From assembly GCA_023091665.1 (NCBI GenBank), contig JALJCQ010000033.1, positions 248,001 to 312,000 on the forward strand: 64,000 nucleotides of DNA, written 5' to 3'. Every line of letters begins with the position of its first letter. Positions within the stretch are counted from its first letter, which is position 1. The position numbers were made by a program, and so were the translations under genes. Below the pieces are notes generated by a model. That model did not search any database and was not told the DNA's origin. It worked only from the letters and a program-made list of their open reading frames with translations. Below, piece after piece: positions 50,385-62,254 of this stretch. This DNA is from Pythium myriotylum. Taxonomy: Eukaryota; Oomycota; Peronosporomycetes; Pythiales; Pythiaceae.

Positions 50385-51242
50385 TTTTTTGTATTACCAA
50401 TAGCGTCCGACAGCCTAGCAGGGCCCGATCGGGCTGTCAACCCTACGGGATGTGGGTGATATGTTATTCGCAAGGTGGGGAGTAATCTGTAGAAATCTAG
50501 TGTTCGACGGTACCTTCAAGTCTTCGTGAGTAGCCTACGGGCTCCTTCCGACGTCGATTTGTCCGTCGCTGGTCGGTCCGCCGCTGCTTTTCCCGGCTTT
50601 CGTTTCGCACAACCAACTGTCGTGGCGATTCGAGAGCCTCTGTTTTCTACTCGATCACTTGGAACTCGGACATGCCGCCCGTCGATTCTTTCACTCTGTA
50701 AATCACTTTCCGGAGCCCGCCCTCATCTCACCACAAATCTTGGAGCTATCCTTACAGACGGCACAACAGACGTTTCGCTCCGCGAATGCAAGTCTACTGT
50801 AGCTACACAAGTGCAACGGCCAAGCTCGCCATGCACTCGCGTAGACTTGCTTATATTTGAGACGTCCACATTCAGGAGGTCGAATAACTCGACAAGCAAA
50901 ACATCTGGCGACAGGCACACGAAAGCACCAGTAGGATGTTGAAGCCATAATTGTTCTTGTCCACAGGACGTTGCACACACGAGATGGATCGATCGTCCGG
51001 CACAGTTGGTGTCTTCTTCGCCATCACTCTCGCGTGCTCGACGATCTCACCCACTCCATGGCAACGTGGTGCTTTCAGCGGGATCGACAGTAGCATGTAT
51101 TCTCGAGACCTTCGGTCCGCATTGACGGCACGGATCTCCTCAGGAGCGAATGCCCACGTTCTTCATTTCCCAACCTGCCTTCTCGCAAGCGCTTCCTCCT
51201 CACCGCCCTCCTCTTCCAAGTCGGCCCCATCTCCTAATCAAC

Positions 51243-52046
51243 ATGGGCTCCTACCTCTCCATCGTCAACGACACCAACGAAACATGGCACTGCAAGATCG
51301 GACCTGACACGGCCGCGCTCAAGATCTCCGGTCTTGTCATCGGCTCCATCGGCACTCTCGCGACGGTGCTTGGCACGGCAGGAGCCGCGGCGCCACTCGC
51401 GGCATCGCTCGCCGCCAATGGTGTCGTCTCGGTCTTCGGCGTCTCCACAAGTGCACTCGCCACTGCCACGACAGGCGCCGCGGCTGCCGCCTCCTATGTT
51501 TCCGTGGTCGGTGGTGTCTCTGGTTTTGGCTTGAGCGTCGCCAAAACGGTGTCCGAGAATCTTGAAAAGCAAGGGTTTCAAAAAATCCCGCCAGGGAAAA
51601 GCTACCGATGGGGCAAAATGTCGCTCTCGCTCTGGCAACAGGGCACTTGCGTCAAGGGCACTGCCAAGGGGAGCACTGTGACCTACGAGAAGTTGTACAT
51701 GCAGCCGATCTTCAGTGGCGCCACCGACAAGTCGACACGATCCAGTTCTGGGTCAACAAGTGGGGTACGGAGAAGGAGACGATTGAGGGAAATGCAGGCA
51801 GCGGTCGCGCTTTGGAGGAAGCTTCGGGGACTGATAGCGTCGCGTATGAGAGGTTCATCGAGCTCCCAGGCAACCAGACCACACGTGACTAGAAGACGGA
51901 CCAGACGACTTCCATTTGGGCCCGAGGTCTTGGCATGTCCGCATTCATGTTGTTCTAATGGTACTTGCAAATTCAAACTCGTGCTCATCTGCCGTGTCTC
52001 CCATGTTTGCCGTGTCTGCGGCGCATGGAGATCGAACGCGAATTGA
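51243..52046 (+). pseudogene. MGSYLS-family copy D, frameshifted by a 10-nt deletion
   Basis: The first about 164 residues from MGSYLS match copy E almost exactly (one R to Q change at LYMQPIF). Near 51734 ten bases present in copy E (aacagagacc) are missing, so the conserved HTIQFWVNKWGTEK end is lost. The shifted frame runs on to 52046 through an Arg-rich stretch into the 3' flank. The protein would keep the lipidation signal and membrane region with a foreign tail. It is called a pseudogene, but a truncated product is possible. The 5' flank is intact and the same as in copy E. Confidence 0.85.
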
Positions 52047-52403
52047 TACACTTCGGGCGCTGTGAACACGGCAAACGAGGCTTCCCGTGTCTGCACATAG
52101 ATGCTGTAGAAAGGAAGAAACAATGTCTTTTTGCTTTGGGCTCTTGATCCTCCCCAGCTTCTTGTTGTATGGTTTTTGCTCGTCATTCTGTGCACCGTCC
52201 TTGTTGGCTTCCATCAACTATCCCTTTGTTTTGGTGAGCGTCCATCGTCAACAATGACTGAGAACACACACAGACGCTAGCCAGTGTACCACCGCTTTGC
52301 AACCTCACGTACTTGCGTCTGAATCGTTTTCCCTCTCATCACACGTGTGGTCATTTGACTAGCGTTCGACGCTGTGCTACGGCCAGGATTCAGGGTGCTC
52401 ACG

Positions 52404-52917
52404 ATGGAGTACAGAGAGATACTGGGGTTGTTCACCCGTCGGTTCTCGAAGCTTACGATGACAATTGGTTTGTTACCACAACACCGTGCGCGTGTTTCGC
52501 CGAGTTCGAGATGCTGACGTTGATGACCACAACCCCAAGCGCTCTCATCATGTTGTGTATGCTGTTTCCGATTTGCCCAAGCTCACGTTGGAGCTGGCGA
52601 TCGAGTCCACGTGCTGTGCACGCAGATTCGAGCACGGCGAACCTTCCTGCAGCTGCGGTCGCTCCTACAACCAGTGGCGTCGGCGTTCGCACCGCCAAGC
52701 CAACCAAGCGCGCGACCACGACTACGACTACGCGCACGACTACGCGTACCGTACGCGCCGCCGCGTGATGGTCCACCACGGCAACCCGTACGATACGGAC
52801 GCCAACTCGAAGTATCTTTTGTACGAGACGGCTTCGACGGCGTACGAACGGCGCAAGATGGCTGCGGCTGCGCAGCGCACGGCGCTTGGAGCCACGACCA
52901 AGTCTTCGTGGCGTTGA
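52404..52917 (+). CDS. Hypothetical protein, Tyr/His/Arg-rich
   Basis: From the ATG at 52404 (MEYREILGLFTRRFSKLT) a 43-nt GT-AG intron (52466-52508 approximately) leads in phase into DADVDDHNPKRSHHVVYAV. The frame then continues to the stop at 52917. The second part has four Cys near ESTCCARRFEHGEPSCSCG, an acidic-aromatic run (DHDYDYAHDYAYRTRRR) and an Ala-rich end. The intron is short for this window, so the start is uncertain. No family recognised. It lies between the two units of the direct duplication and could have been carried with them or predate them. Confidence 0.35.
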
Positions 52918-53205
52918 TTTCTCATTATTTATTCGTTTTTCTTTCGCGCGCGCGCGCGATATGCTTGTAGTCAATTGAGTAGGTAGATAGGTAGAGGGAG
53001 AGAGAGACAGGGCCGAGGCGAGAGGAACTCCATCAACACGTTCTTTTCGTTTCCCTCGTTCTACGTCATGTTTTATTCGATGACGACGGCCACATCCACG
53101 AGTGCCGATGGTCTCGTTGATGTATCATCAACTCTTCTCAAAGCGCTCTTTCTCATCCCGCCTCGGGTTTGAGCGAGTTTGAGCGAGCGTTCGGTGGGAT
53201 TGCAC
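52918..53205. other. low-complexity intergenic stretch
   Basis: Contains an alternating (GC)n run near 52948-52959, which could adopt Z-DNA, and a purine-rich taggtaga/gagaga tract near 52980-53010. No gene. Confidence 0.5.
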
Positions 53206-53268
53206 CTGCAGCTCATTAACTCACAAGAGGCGACCCACTCCTTCATGGCACTACACCGTCCTGATCGA

Positions 53269-53341
53269 GCTGCCAGGTGGCGAGAGTCTCGCCACCTGGC
53301 AGCCGCGAGTAAGGGTCTCGCCGCGAGACCCTTACTCGCGG
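53269..53341. repeat. double perfect palindrome (right duplicate)
   Basis: The same two hairpins as at 50236-50308, unchanged, with offset 3,033. Confidence 0.92.
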
Positions 53342-54275
53342 CTGTCAGCGTGATATTCGACTTTTGTCGCGTTGTCTTCCAACGCGCGTTCGGTGTCTTC
53401 GCCTTCTACAGTAACTGTTTTTTGTATTACCAATAGCGTCCGACAGCCTAGCAGGGCCCGATCGGGCTGTCAACCCTACGGGATGTGGGTGATATGTTAT
53501 TCGCAAGGTGGGGAGTAATCTGTAGAAATCTAGTGTTCGACGGTACCTTCAAGTCTTCGTGAGTAGCCTACGGGCTCCTTCCGACGTCGATTTGTCCGTC
53601 GCTGGTCGGTCCGCCGCTGCTTTTCCCGGCTTTCGTTTCGCACAACCAACTGTCGTGGCGATTCGAGAGCCTCTGTTTTCTACTCGATCACTTGGAACTC
53701 GGACATGCCGCCCGTCGATTCTTTCACTCTGTAAATCACTTTCCGGAGCCCGCCCTCATCTCACCACAAATCTTGGAGCTATCCTTACAGACGGCACAAC
53801 AGACGTTTCGCTCCGCGAATGCAAGTCTACTGTAGCTACACAAGTGCAACGGCCAAGCTCGCCATGCACTCGCGTAGACTTGCTTATATTTGAGACGTCC
53901 ACATTCAGGAGGTCGAATAACTCGACAAGCAAAACATCTGGCGACAGGCACACGAAAGCACCAGTAGGATGTTGAAGCCATAATTGTTCTTGTCCACAGG
54001 ACGTTGCACACACGAGATGGATCGATCGTCCGGCACAGTTGGTGTCTTCTTCGCCATCACTCTCGCGTGCTCGACGATCTCACCCACTCCATGGCAACGT
54101 GGTGCTTTCAGCGGGATCGACAGTAGCATGTATTCTCGAGACCTTCGGTCCGCATTGACGGCACGGATCTCCTCAGGAGCGAATGCCCACGTTCTTCATT
54201 TCCCAACCTGCCTTCTCGCAAGCGCTTCCTCCTCACCGCCCTCCTCTTCCAAGTCGGCCCCATCTCCTAATCAAC

Positions 54276-54935
54276 ATGGGCTCCTACCTCTCCATCGTCA
54301 ACGACACCAACGAAACATGGCACTGCAAGATCGGACCTGACACGGCCGCGCTCAAGATCTCCGGTCTTGTCATCGGCTCCATCGGCACTCTCGCGACGGT
54401 GCTTGGCACGGCAGGAGCCGCGGCGCCACTCGCGGCATCGCTCGCCGCCAATGGTGTCGTCTCGGTCTTCGGCGTCTCCACAAGTGCACTCGCCACTGCC
54501 ACGACAGGCGCCGCGGCTGCCGCCTCCTATGTTTCCGTGGTCGGTGGTGTCTCTGGTTTTGGCTTGAGCGTCGCCAAAACGGTGTCCGAGAATCTTGAAA
54601 AGCAAGGGTTTCAAAAAATCCCGCCAGGGAAAAGCTACCGATGGGGCAAAATGTCGCTCTCGCTCTGGCAACAGGGCACTTGCGTCAAGGGCACTGCCAA
54701 GGGGAGCACTGTGACCTACGAGAAGTTGTACATGCGGCCGATCTTCAGTGGCGCCACCGACAAGTCGAACAGAGACCACACGATCCAGTTCTGGGTCAAC
54801 AAGTGGGGTACGGAGAAGGAGACGATTGAGGGAAATGCAGGCAGCGGTCGCGCTTTGGAGGAAGCTTCGGGGACTGATAGCGTCGCGTATGAGAGATTCA
54901 TCGAGCTCCCAGGCAACCAGACCACACGTGACTAG
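54276..54935 (+). CDS. MGSYLS-family protein, copy E
   Basis: 219 aa, intact. Start MGSYLSIVNDTNETWHCKIG. Membrane stretch ISGLVIGSIGTLATVLG through NGVVSVFGVSTSALATATTG and VVGGVSGFGLSVAKTV. C-terminal region RWGKMSLSLWQQGTCVKGT, YMRPIFSGATDKSNRDHT, QFWVNKWGTEKETIEGNAG. It ends FIELPGNQTTRD, as in copy C without the extra tail. An upstream in-frame Met at 54183 would add 31 Pro/Leu/Ser-rich residues, but they are not shared with copies A-C. It is the functional partner of pseudogene D. Confidence 0.78.
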   Translation: MGSYLSIVNDTNETWHCKIGPDTAALKISGLVIGSIGTLATVLGTAGAAAPLAASLAANGVVSVFGVSTSALATATTGAAAAASYVSVVGGVSGFGLSVAKTVSENLEKQGFQKIPPGKSYRWGKMSLSLWQQGTCVKGTAKGSTVTYEKLYMRPIFSGATDKSNRDHTIQFWVNKWGTEKETIEGNAGSGRALEEASGTDSVAYERFIELPGNQTTRD

Positions 54936-55064
54936 AAGACGGACCAGACGACTTCCATTTGGATCCGAGGTCTTGGCATGTCCGCATTCATGTTGTTCTA
55001 ATGATACATCGTATTAATACATTGTGATCTTGACATCATGTACTTTGCCCTCACGTATTTTGGG

Positions 55065-58000
55065 TTAGTTGAGGCTGTGCAGTTCAGCCGCGGCTAGATC
55101 GGCAAGATCTAATAGCTCCAGCGGATCAACTCCCGAGAGATCTTCCAGGAAACTTGGCTCCTCTTCCACATGATCTTCCTTCTCGAACATAACGGCACCA
55201 TCATCCAGACTAGGGTCTGGATTGACCAACGGCTCCTCCAAGGAGGTGATAACTTCCGCGCGTTCAGACGGGATCTCAACTTGAGGGTTGCCGATTTCAT
55301 CTGGCCCGATCGAATATTCGACGCCTCCATCGGCGTCTGGGTGTGCTAACGAGTCAGTATTCGTAAGGTCCTCACTAGTGGGTGGCTCGCGGCTGTCAGC
55401 GGGGTGTTCGACTATTGTCGCGGAGTCTTCAGACGTGAGTTCGTCATCGCCTTCTGCTGCAACTTGAGCGTTTGGGAATACGTTGACGTCAGACTCCAAG
55501 TGTGCGCTGACTTCGTCTATCGAGTCCGAATGAGTTGAGCCCTCGTATACAAGCTCTTGGGCGATTTCTTCGCTATCCGGACGACCATCCTGCCAATCTG
55601 CACCTGAATTGTCCTCTCCTTGACTCAGCTTCTCCTCGTGCCCATGTGCAGACACCTTTGATTCCAAGGGCTGCACCGCAGTCGATACATCACTTGAGAG
55701 AGACGCTTCGTCGTCATTCTCCATCCGAGTTTGGTCATTTTTGGTTATGCTCTCAAGTGAAATTTCCTGAGTGACGGCCGAGAACACACCCCCAACTTCA
55801 CGTGACAACTCAATATCGTCGACTTCATACTGGTGCTCGACAACACTTGAAGTGGTCTCGTCGTTTTCTGGATGAAGCGCGCTTTCCATGTTCGAGTAAT
55901 CTAAGTTCAATCCAGCCTGTCCCACGACAATTTCGACAGTCGTGTCGTTTGGAATAGATTTCTCCTCGTCGGCTTTCTCGCGGTCCTGTCCGTCAAAAGA
56001 TGCTGTTTCTCCGACTTCAGAGATAATTCCCTCCGCTCTAGGAGGTCGATTTGTATCTAGGGGTTCAACCAGCGACTTGGAGGCCATTGCCACCTTTGTT
56101 AACGCCTCGAAAGGAGAAGGAATAGTCGAGTCGCTCACGTCGGATGAGTCACCAGTCGTAGTTATATCCGTCGCCACTTCCTCATTGTACATTTCGACGA
56201 GCTGAACCCACTGCTCTTGAACAAACACCCCCACATCTGCGTAGATCTGCCCCCCAATACTGGACATCGCGTTGAAGAGTTCGATGGTTGCCTCACCTGC
56301 TGGCTTGCCATAAGTCTCGTAGTACTCATCCCATGGAAGCTGTGACAGATGTGCATCCACTTTTCCGTAGCCTGCCTTGACATACACATACCCGATATCA
56401 CCGTACACCATAACACTCTGGATCACGGGCCTGGCATATGTTTCGTAGTAGTCACGGTACGGAAGGTCGGGAGCGTACGAGTCTATCAGCTGGAAAAATG
56501 CCGGTTCCACGATCGTCCGACTGAAAGGGGTCAACTTGAACAAGTCAACAGCCCGAGAGACGGATGGTTCATTCTTAAGTGCATCCTCTCGCGAGGTCCA
56601 TTCAGAACAAAAGCATGCTTTCGAGTCAACGCGTTTCGCATACTGCGTGAGATGCCACATGTCGAAGGTAGCAACTTCCTCCTGCAGCGACCTGCAATCT
56701 CCAATTGATCTGACCGAGTCCTCTTCGAACTCTTGGCAGTGAGAATGATCCACAAACACGAGACCACCGAGCAGTAACAAAGTGAAACCCAGTCGCAGCA
56801 CAACGACTTTGATCACGAAGAGTACCACTCGATTAAAGCACCCCCGGGCTCGCTTCTTATCTGAGTTCTTCTCCACCCTCGAACCGCGAGAACTGGACAA
56901 AGCGATTGCACCTTGCTGTTCCAGTACCTCGAGGTTGTGCTCCAACAGCTTAATGCTCAGCGCACCGTATTTCTTTTTGAGCAGGATAATCAATTCACGC
57001 TCTTTGCCGGTGTATTGTCGCACGACTTCAGGTACATTTTTCAAGCGATCTGGCTGGTGTTTGCGATAAAATTCGTTGAGAAGACTCTCGAGCGTAACCG
57101 GGGACTGCGATCCAGCTGGTTTTGGCGGAGATGGTCTCAATCCTGATGGCACAGATTCGGCTGACGGTGACAAAGATAAGGGAACCGCATGAGTTGCTCC
57201 ACTCGATGGTGGCCGCCCCAATCCTTGAGGAGAGACGCGCTGGCGAAGAACGCTACCGTTTCGAACTGGCGAACGCTCGTTGGATGGTGGGGGTGGGGCT
57301 CGCGGGGGGGTCGGGGCAAGCCGAGGAGGTGAGGATGCTGCAATTGGCCTCGACTGCATCGACGCGGGTGGGGAGTTCACAAACACCGGTGGTGGTGGTA
57401 CCAGCCCTGGAGTATCCATTTCGTTTCCAGCTTCGTCGAAAGCAAAAGGGAGAGGAGGACCTCTTCGAGCCACCTTTGGCGATACTTTTGGCGAGGATGA
57501 AGCACGATGAGTGCTCGCGGTGACCATGTCAGTATCATTCAAATGCGGACGATACTGGGAGGCTGTAGATGATGTATAGGCCACATCAGACGGCGCCGTC
57601 GAAGTGAGGGTCTGACTCTGGCACGGTGAATTTTGTGTTGATCGATCAGCACAGACTTGTTCCTTCCCTGAGGATACGGGTGGTGGAGTGCATCTACTAT
57701 TACCAGCTGAATGATCCTCAAACAGAGGGGTTGACGAAGCTTCGATAACTGAGGCAGTCGGTAGCGGTAATAGAGCAGAATCGAATTTTTGCTTCAAGTC
57801 CGCAACTCTCTGAGCACCATACTTTTTGGTAAGATCCGAAAACAGTTTGGCTTCTTCACCTTGGTATCTCCTTGTGTACCCTTCCACCATTCTCAACTTG
57901 GTCTTGTCGACAGTTGTAAAAAACTCGCTCAGCAGGCTCTTCATAAGGTCCTTGGGTAACATTGAGCCACCTTTAACGTCGGATGACTAATCGTGCAACC

Positions 58001-60837
58001 CAAATAGTTTAGATCTACAATCATAGCAGCCAAAACATGTGCAGTGAGTGTTTTACGTACCTTTCGCCCCGCAGGTGGTTTTGACATGTTGAAGGGCTTG
58101 AAAACTTGCTCGGCAGGTATGAACTGTTCGTCTTGGGCTGTAATCGGCTCAGCAACGCTGCCGTTGATGATGTGAGCATCTCGTTGAGAGTTTACGACTT
58201 CCTCCTCGTGCTTCACTCCGATGGACGCCTTTGGGGAAGGGTCTATATCTGACTCCAGACGAAAACCACTCATACTGAATGCTGGTGGTCCCACGCTCGG
58301 AGGCGTCATCATAAATTCTCGGTCTGCTACGGTAGGTGCCGATGCAGCTTGTGCTCGTGATTGTCGAGAATCCATTGCCAGCGCTTGTGGCGTCACTGGT
58401 TTAAGCACATTGTGATCTGTAGCCGCTGGCGTTGCAATGACCGAGCGAGAAAGCGGTGATATGATATCAGAGAGTCGGGGGGCGACACGGAACATTGGTG
58501 GAGGCGCTTCGATTTTAGCATGAACACTTCCGGAAACTTGAGGACTCCAAGACCCGTTCAATGTTGCCACGGGTGAGAGAGGGGCTGGAGGAAGGCCGTT
58601 TGTTCTCGGATTAACGTGAACATCTCCTTCGCGGTTGGCAATAACCTCCTGACCGTGTGCACCGTCCACCCACTCGCCAGTTGGCGGTTCACGTCCTTCA
58701 GCAGACGGGTCCATAGAGTACTGGTAGTAGGTCGAGGTGTCAGTGTATTGCTCGTCTGGCTGTGCTACGGTTGGGTAATCGGTAGTGTATTGCTCGCCCA
58801 TTTCCCCCTGGTACTGATAGGACTGTTCGCCCACCTCCCCCTGGGACTGGTATGACTGCTCGTCCACATGCACTGTTCCTTGGTACTCTTGTGAGTTCTG
58901 AGCGACCGAGTTCGATTCGTGTTGAAACGGTTCACCGTTTTGATAAGATATTATCTCCCCCTGGAACTGATATGACTGCTCGTCCACATGCACTGTTCCT
59001 TGGTACTCTTGTGAGTTCTGAGCGACCGAGTTCGATTCGTGTTGAAACGGTTCACCGTTTTGATAAGATATTATCTCCCCCTGGAACTGATATGACTGCT
59101 CGTCCACATGCACTGTTCCTTGGTACTCTTGTGAGTTCTGAGCGACCGAGTTTGATTCGTGTTGAAACGATTCACCGTTTTGATAAGATACAGCCTCCTC
59201 GTTCAACCATTCCAGCGGCTGAGATACAGCTTCAGTGTTACTCGTTTCAGTTGATGCGACGCCATCGTTCTCCTGGTAAGCAAACGTCGCGCTGACGTAG
59301 TAGTCAGCTTGTCCATGATATCCACCATCAATCGAAGGCGGTGGGGTGTGATAAGAACGTTCAGGAAGAGGCTCATCAGCGCTATCAGTCGCCTCTTGGG
59401 AGCCAAATGCATCACCACTTCTAACAGCTGCGTGGTTAGTGGCGACAGAATGTGGCGGAAAATCTTCTCTCATCGAATCCAACGTATCATCTGCAACTGA
59501 GAAACCATTTTGATGACGAAGTTGCATGGACTCCTCCAGTTGCGAGATCTTGGCCATCAGAGCTTCAATCGTGCGCTCCTGCTCTTCAAGCTTTCTGCGC
59601 TCGCTATCACGCTCACTCTCTACCTGGGTGATCGTCATCTCCAACGAACTCACCCGCACAGCGGAGCGAGAGAGTTCTTCATGACGCTGCTTACGAATCT
59701 TCTGGAGCTGGACGCGCAGGGTTGCTTCAGACCGTTGCAACTCTCGAATATATCCCATCAGACAATCCACAGCACTCATGCTGGGGAGCAATTTGCTGGC
59801 GATCTGTGCTGGACCGCTCATCGATCGCGACGCCCCGAATTTTGATTGTGCGAACGAGGCCTTCGACTCTCTCAACGCTGTAGGAGCTGACTGTGTAGTC
59901 GCTGGCACTGTCAGAGCTTCGTGACCTGCCGCCTTGTCTTCGTTGTTGCTGGTCGAGTGCAGCTGGCTCACGTTGAGACCGTTTGCTCCACTGTCTCGCC
60001 GCCCAGTCAAGTTCGCGACGGTCATATAACCAGAGAGACTCAGACGCACGCGCTGGGTTGCGCTGAGTCCACCTTCATCGGCAACGTACGTCGGGGCGCC
60101 GAGCGGCGTCTTGGGCGATCGAGTGAGCCGCCTCATGCGCTTCATTTCGCGCGGCGACACCGGCATCCCCTCTCCGTGCTGCAGAGAGCTGGTGCTGTCT
60201 CTCGGAGGCGGCGTCATGGGCGCGGGCGGCAGCACATTCGCGTTCCCATTGGCGAGCGATGGCTCGTTTACTTCTTCTGGCTGTTCATGGTTCTCCACGG
60301 CATGGCCATTAGTCTGCAGATCTTCGTACGGATCCATCATGTCCGCGGACCGCTTCCGCTGGCGCAGATGCGTCTCGGGCTAGACACAGCAGTGAACGTT
60401 CGTCTCGTTAGCCCACCAGTCGCCACGTCCTCGCAGCAGCTCGGTCTACTCACACTCAGCGGCTCTTCTCGCGCGGGCTTGTGCTCGTGCGCTTCGTCGG
60501 GCGCCTGCTTGTCGGCGCGGCGCGGACTGCCGCCGCTGCGTCGTCGGAGCGGCGGCGTCACGACGAACGTGCTCCCTCGCGTGGCGATGGTGCGGCCGCT
60601 GCCTCGCTTGAGGTACGTGGCGGCGGCCGGCGGCGTCTGGAGCTCGTGGAGCGCGAGCTTGGGCGGCGGGTCGTCGTGGGAGGCGCGGCGGCGCGAGGGC
60701 GTGGCCGAGGCCGTGGCCGTGGGCATGGCCGTGGCCTTGGCCGTGGCCGCCGGACGCCGCTGCGGCGCGGTGGCAGCGCCGCGCTTGGCGGGCGCGCGCA
60801 CGGCCGGCGCCTGGAGGCGGCTGCCGTTGCGGTCCAT
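55065..60837 (-). CDS. Very large coiled-coil, repeat and single-TM protein, function unknown
   Basis: Three exons (60837-60454, 60379-58061, 57986-55065) join in phase to 1,874 aa; the two introns are 74 nt. Exon 1 is Pro/Ala/Arg-rich (many SPR/TP sites). Exon 2 has a coiled coil (YIRELQRSEATLRVQLQKIR onward) and three 40-aa Gln/Glu-rich repeats. Exon 3 has two copies of a helical motif, LLSEFFTTVDKTKLRMVEGY then LFSDLTKKYG, and LLNEFYRKHQPDRLKNVPEV then LIILLKKKYG. It resembles a motif common in protist proteins. A TM helix follows (VVLRLGFTLLLLGGLVFV), then an extracytosolic domain with repeated YYETYxxP units and a very acidic tail. Exons 2 and 3 could be two genes, since exon 3 has its own Met at 57962. 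The in-phase intron favours one. Its role is unknown; a cortex or membrane tether is only a guess. Confidence 0.6.
58852..59211 (-). repeat. three 120-bp tandem repeats inside the large gene
   Basis: Units 58852-58971, 58972-59091 and 59092-59211 are almost identical at DNA level. They encode SYQNGEPFQHESNSVAQNSQ and EYQGTVHVDEQSYQFQGEII. The near identity points to recent expansion. Confidence 0.93.
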
Positions 60838-60955
60838 GGGCGAACGTGGCGCCGCGGGGGGGAGGGGGACAATGGAGGGGGACGAAACCGTGCCGAAACG
60901 CTAAGTACGAGGAACCGCTGAACTCTCCCTCGCTAGAGTGCCCTACGGGATTATA

Positions 60956-62005
60956 TTAGTTCTGCATGATGGAGGTGTCGTGCATGCCGAGGCGCGAGAC
61001 GCGGCGCGAGTAGTCGTCCTGCACTTCCTCCTCGCTCGTGCCGAGGCGGTTGATGGCCTTGACGCGCAGCAGCTGCTCCTTCGTGAAGCCGAACATGAAC
61101 TCGACCTTGGTCACCGGCAGCGTCTGCAGCGGCACGCCGCTGTACCGGCGGATCTCCTCGCTCCGCTCGATGTCCACGTCCGAGATGCCCAGCTTCTTCA
61201 TGCCTTTTTCCTTCTTGAGGATGTCCGTGTTGACGCCCAGGCGCTCGAGCGCGTGCGGACTGATCTCGTGCGTGCCGATCGTCAATCGGCGCCGCGACGG
61301 AGACAGGGTCTTGAGCTGCCCGAGGCGCGGCGAGTGTTGGCTCCCGACGATCGGGTCGACCTCGGATGCGCGTGAGGCCGGGCCGAAGAGCGTTAAGCTT
61401 GCCTGTTTCTGGAGCATCGTCGACCGCCGCTGGCCGGGCTGCACGTTCGAAATGAACGAGAGAGACTTGTTGGACGGCGACAGAAGAGGGGGCAAGACTG
61501 CGACTTTGTCGGATGCCTCCGTGATGCTTGCGCGGTCTCCGTGGCTCTCCTCGTCGCGATGTGTGTGAGGAGCCTGGACGTCAGCTCGAAGAAACTCGGC
61601 GAGCGCGTCGAGATCCTGGGGCAGCTCCCCTGAGAAAGACAGGAGGTGGTCTCCTGGACCTTGGGTTGTTGTCTCGCTGGAGAGTTCGGAGAGGGGGGCT
61701 TGTCGAAGAGCTGAACCGCCGGAAGAAGCAGGCGCGTCTCTGAGAGGTCGCGGCGTTGTGCGTGGACTTGACACGGGTGTCGGTTTTCTCTCATCCGTTT
61801 CTTCGGAGATCTGTTCAACTGGAAGCAAAGTCGGTGGCTGCTGTGGCGGCTCGGTGGCGGAAGAGGTCGCCAGCAGACTGGACGAGGACAAACTCTCAAT
61901 GGACGCAAGAAGCTCCTCTATCTCGACCTGGTCGATCGGTCCCGAGGACGACAAGGGCGCTGCCTCGGACTCGATGCCTGCGATACCCAGTAGCGTCTCT
62001 GACAT
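60956..62005 (-). CDS. Conserved-looking hypothetical protein, 349 aa
   Basis: Single exon, starting MSETLLGIAGIESEA. The first 200 residues are Ser/Pro/Glu-rich and probably disordered. The last 120 are well folded in appearance: SRRRLTIGTHEISPHALERLG, MKKLGISDVDIERSEEIRRY, VEFMFGFTKEQLLRVKAINRLG, EVQDDYSRRVSRLGMHD. The codon third positions are strongly G/C biased on this strand, supporting a real gene. No family recognised. It is in the same orientation as, and 118 bp downstream of, the large repeat-protein gene start. Confidence 0.6.
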   Translation of the reverse strand: MSETLLGIAGIESEAAPLSSSGPIDQVEIEELLASIESLSSSSLLATSSATEPPQQPPTLLPVEQISEETDERKPTPVSSPRTTPRPLRDAPASSGGSALRQAPLSELSSETTTQGPGDHLLSFSGELPQDLDALAEFLRADVQAPHTHRDEESHGDRASITEASDKVAVLPPLLSPSNKSLSFISNVQPGQRRSTMLQKQASLTLFGPASRASEVDPIVGSQHSPRLGQLKTLSPSRRRLTIGTHEISPHALERLGVNTDILKKEKGMKKLGISDVDIERSEEIRRYSGVPLQTLPVTKVEFMFGFTKEQLLRVKAINRLGTSEEEVQDDYSRRVSRLGMHDTSIMQN

Positions 62006-62254
62006 GGTAACCCTGTCGACGTTGCAACTGGGAAACTGGACGATGAGCCGTTGCCCAGCGTTTGCTCGTTCAAGGGCAGTGTGGGTAACGACCTTCTGGT
62101 TGATTGGCGGGTATATTTGGCATAGGCACTCACCAGGAGAGGAGCAGATGCTTCATGAGTTTCGAACGTGGATCAATGTTGTTTCATTGCTCAGTGATCA
62201 CTTCGGAAATGCGCAGTCGTGATGGAATGATTTCATCTATTTAGTAACTCTATT

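Larger units (their letters stand above)
50173..51960 (+). repeat. direct duplication, left unit
   Basis: About 1.79 kb nearly identical to 53206-55003, with offset 3,033 bp before and 3,043 bp after a 10-nt deletion. It covers a double palindrome, a long 5' flank and pseudogene D. Confidence 0.92.
53206..55003 (+). repeat. direct duplication, right unit
   Basis: Partner of 50173-51960; carries intact copy E. Identity fades at both ends outside these limits. Confidence 0.92.
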
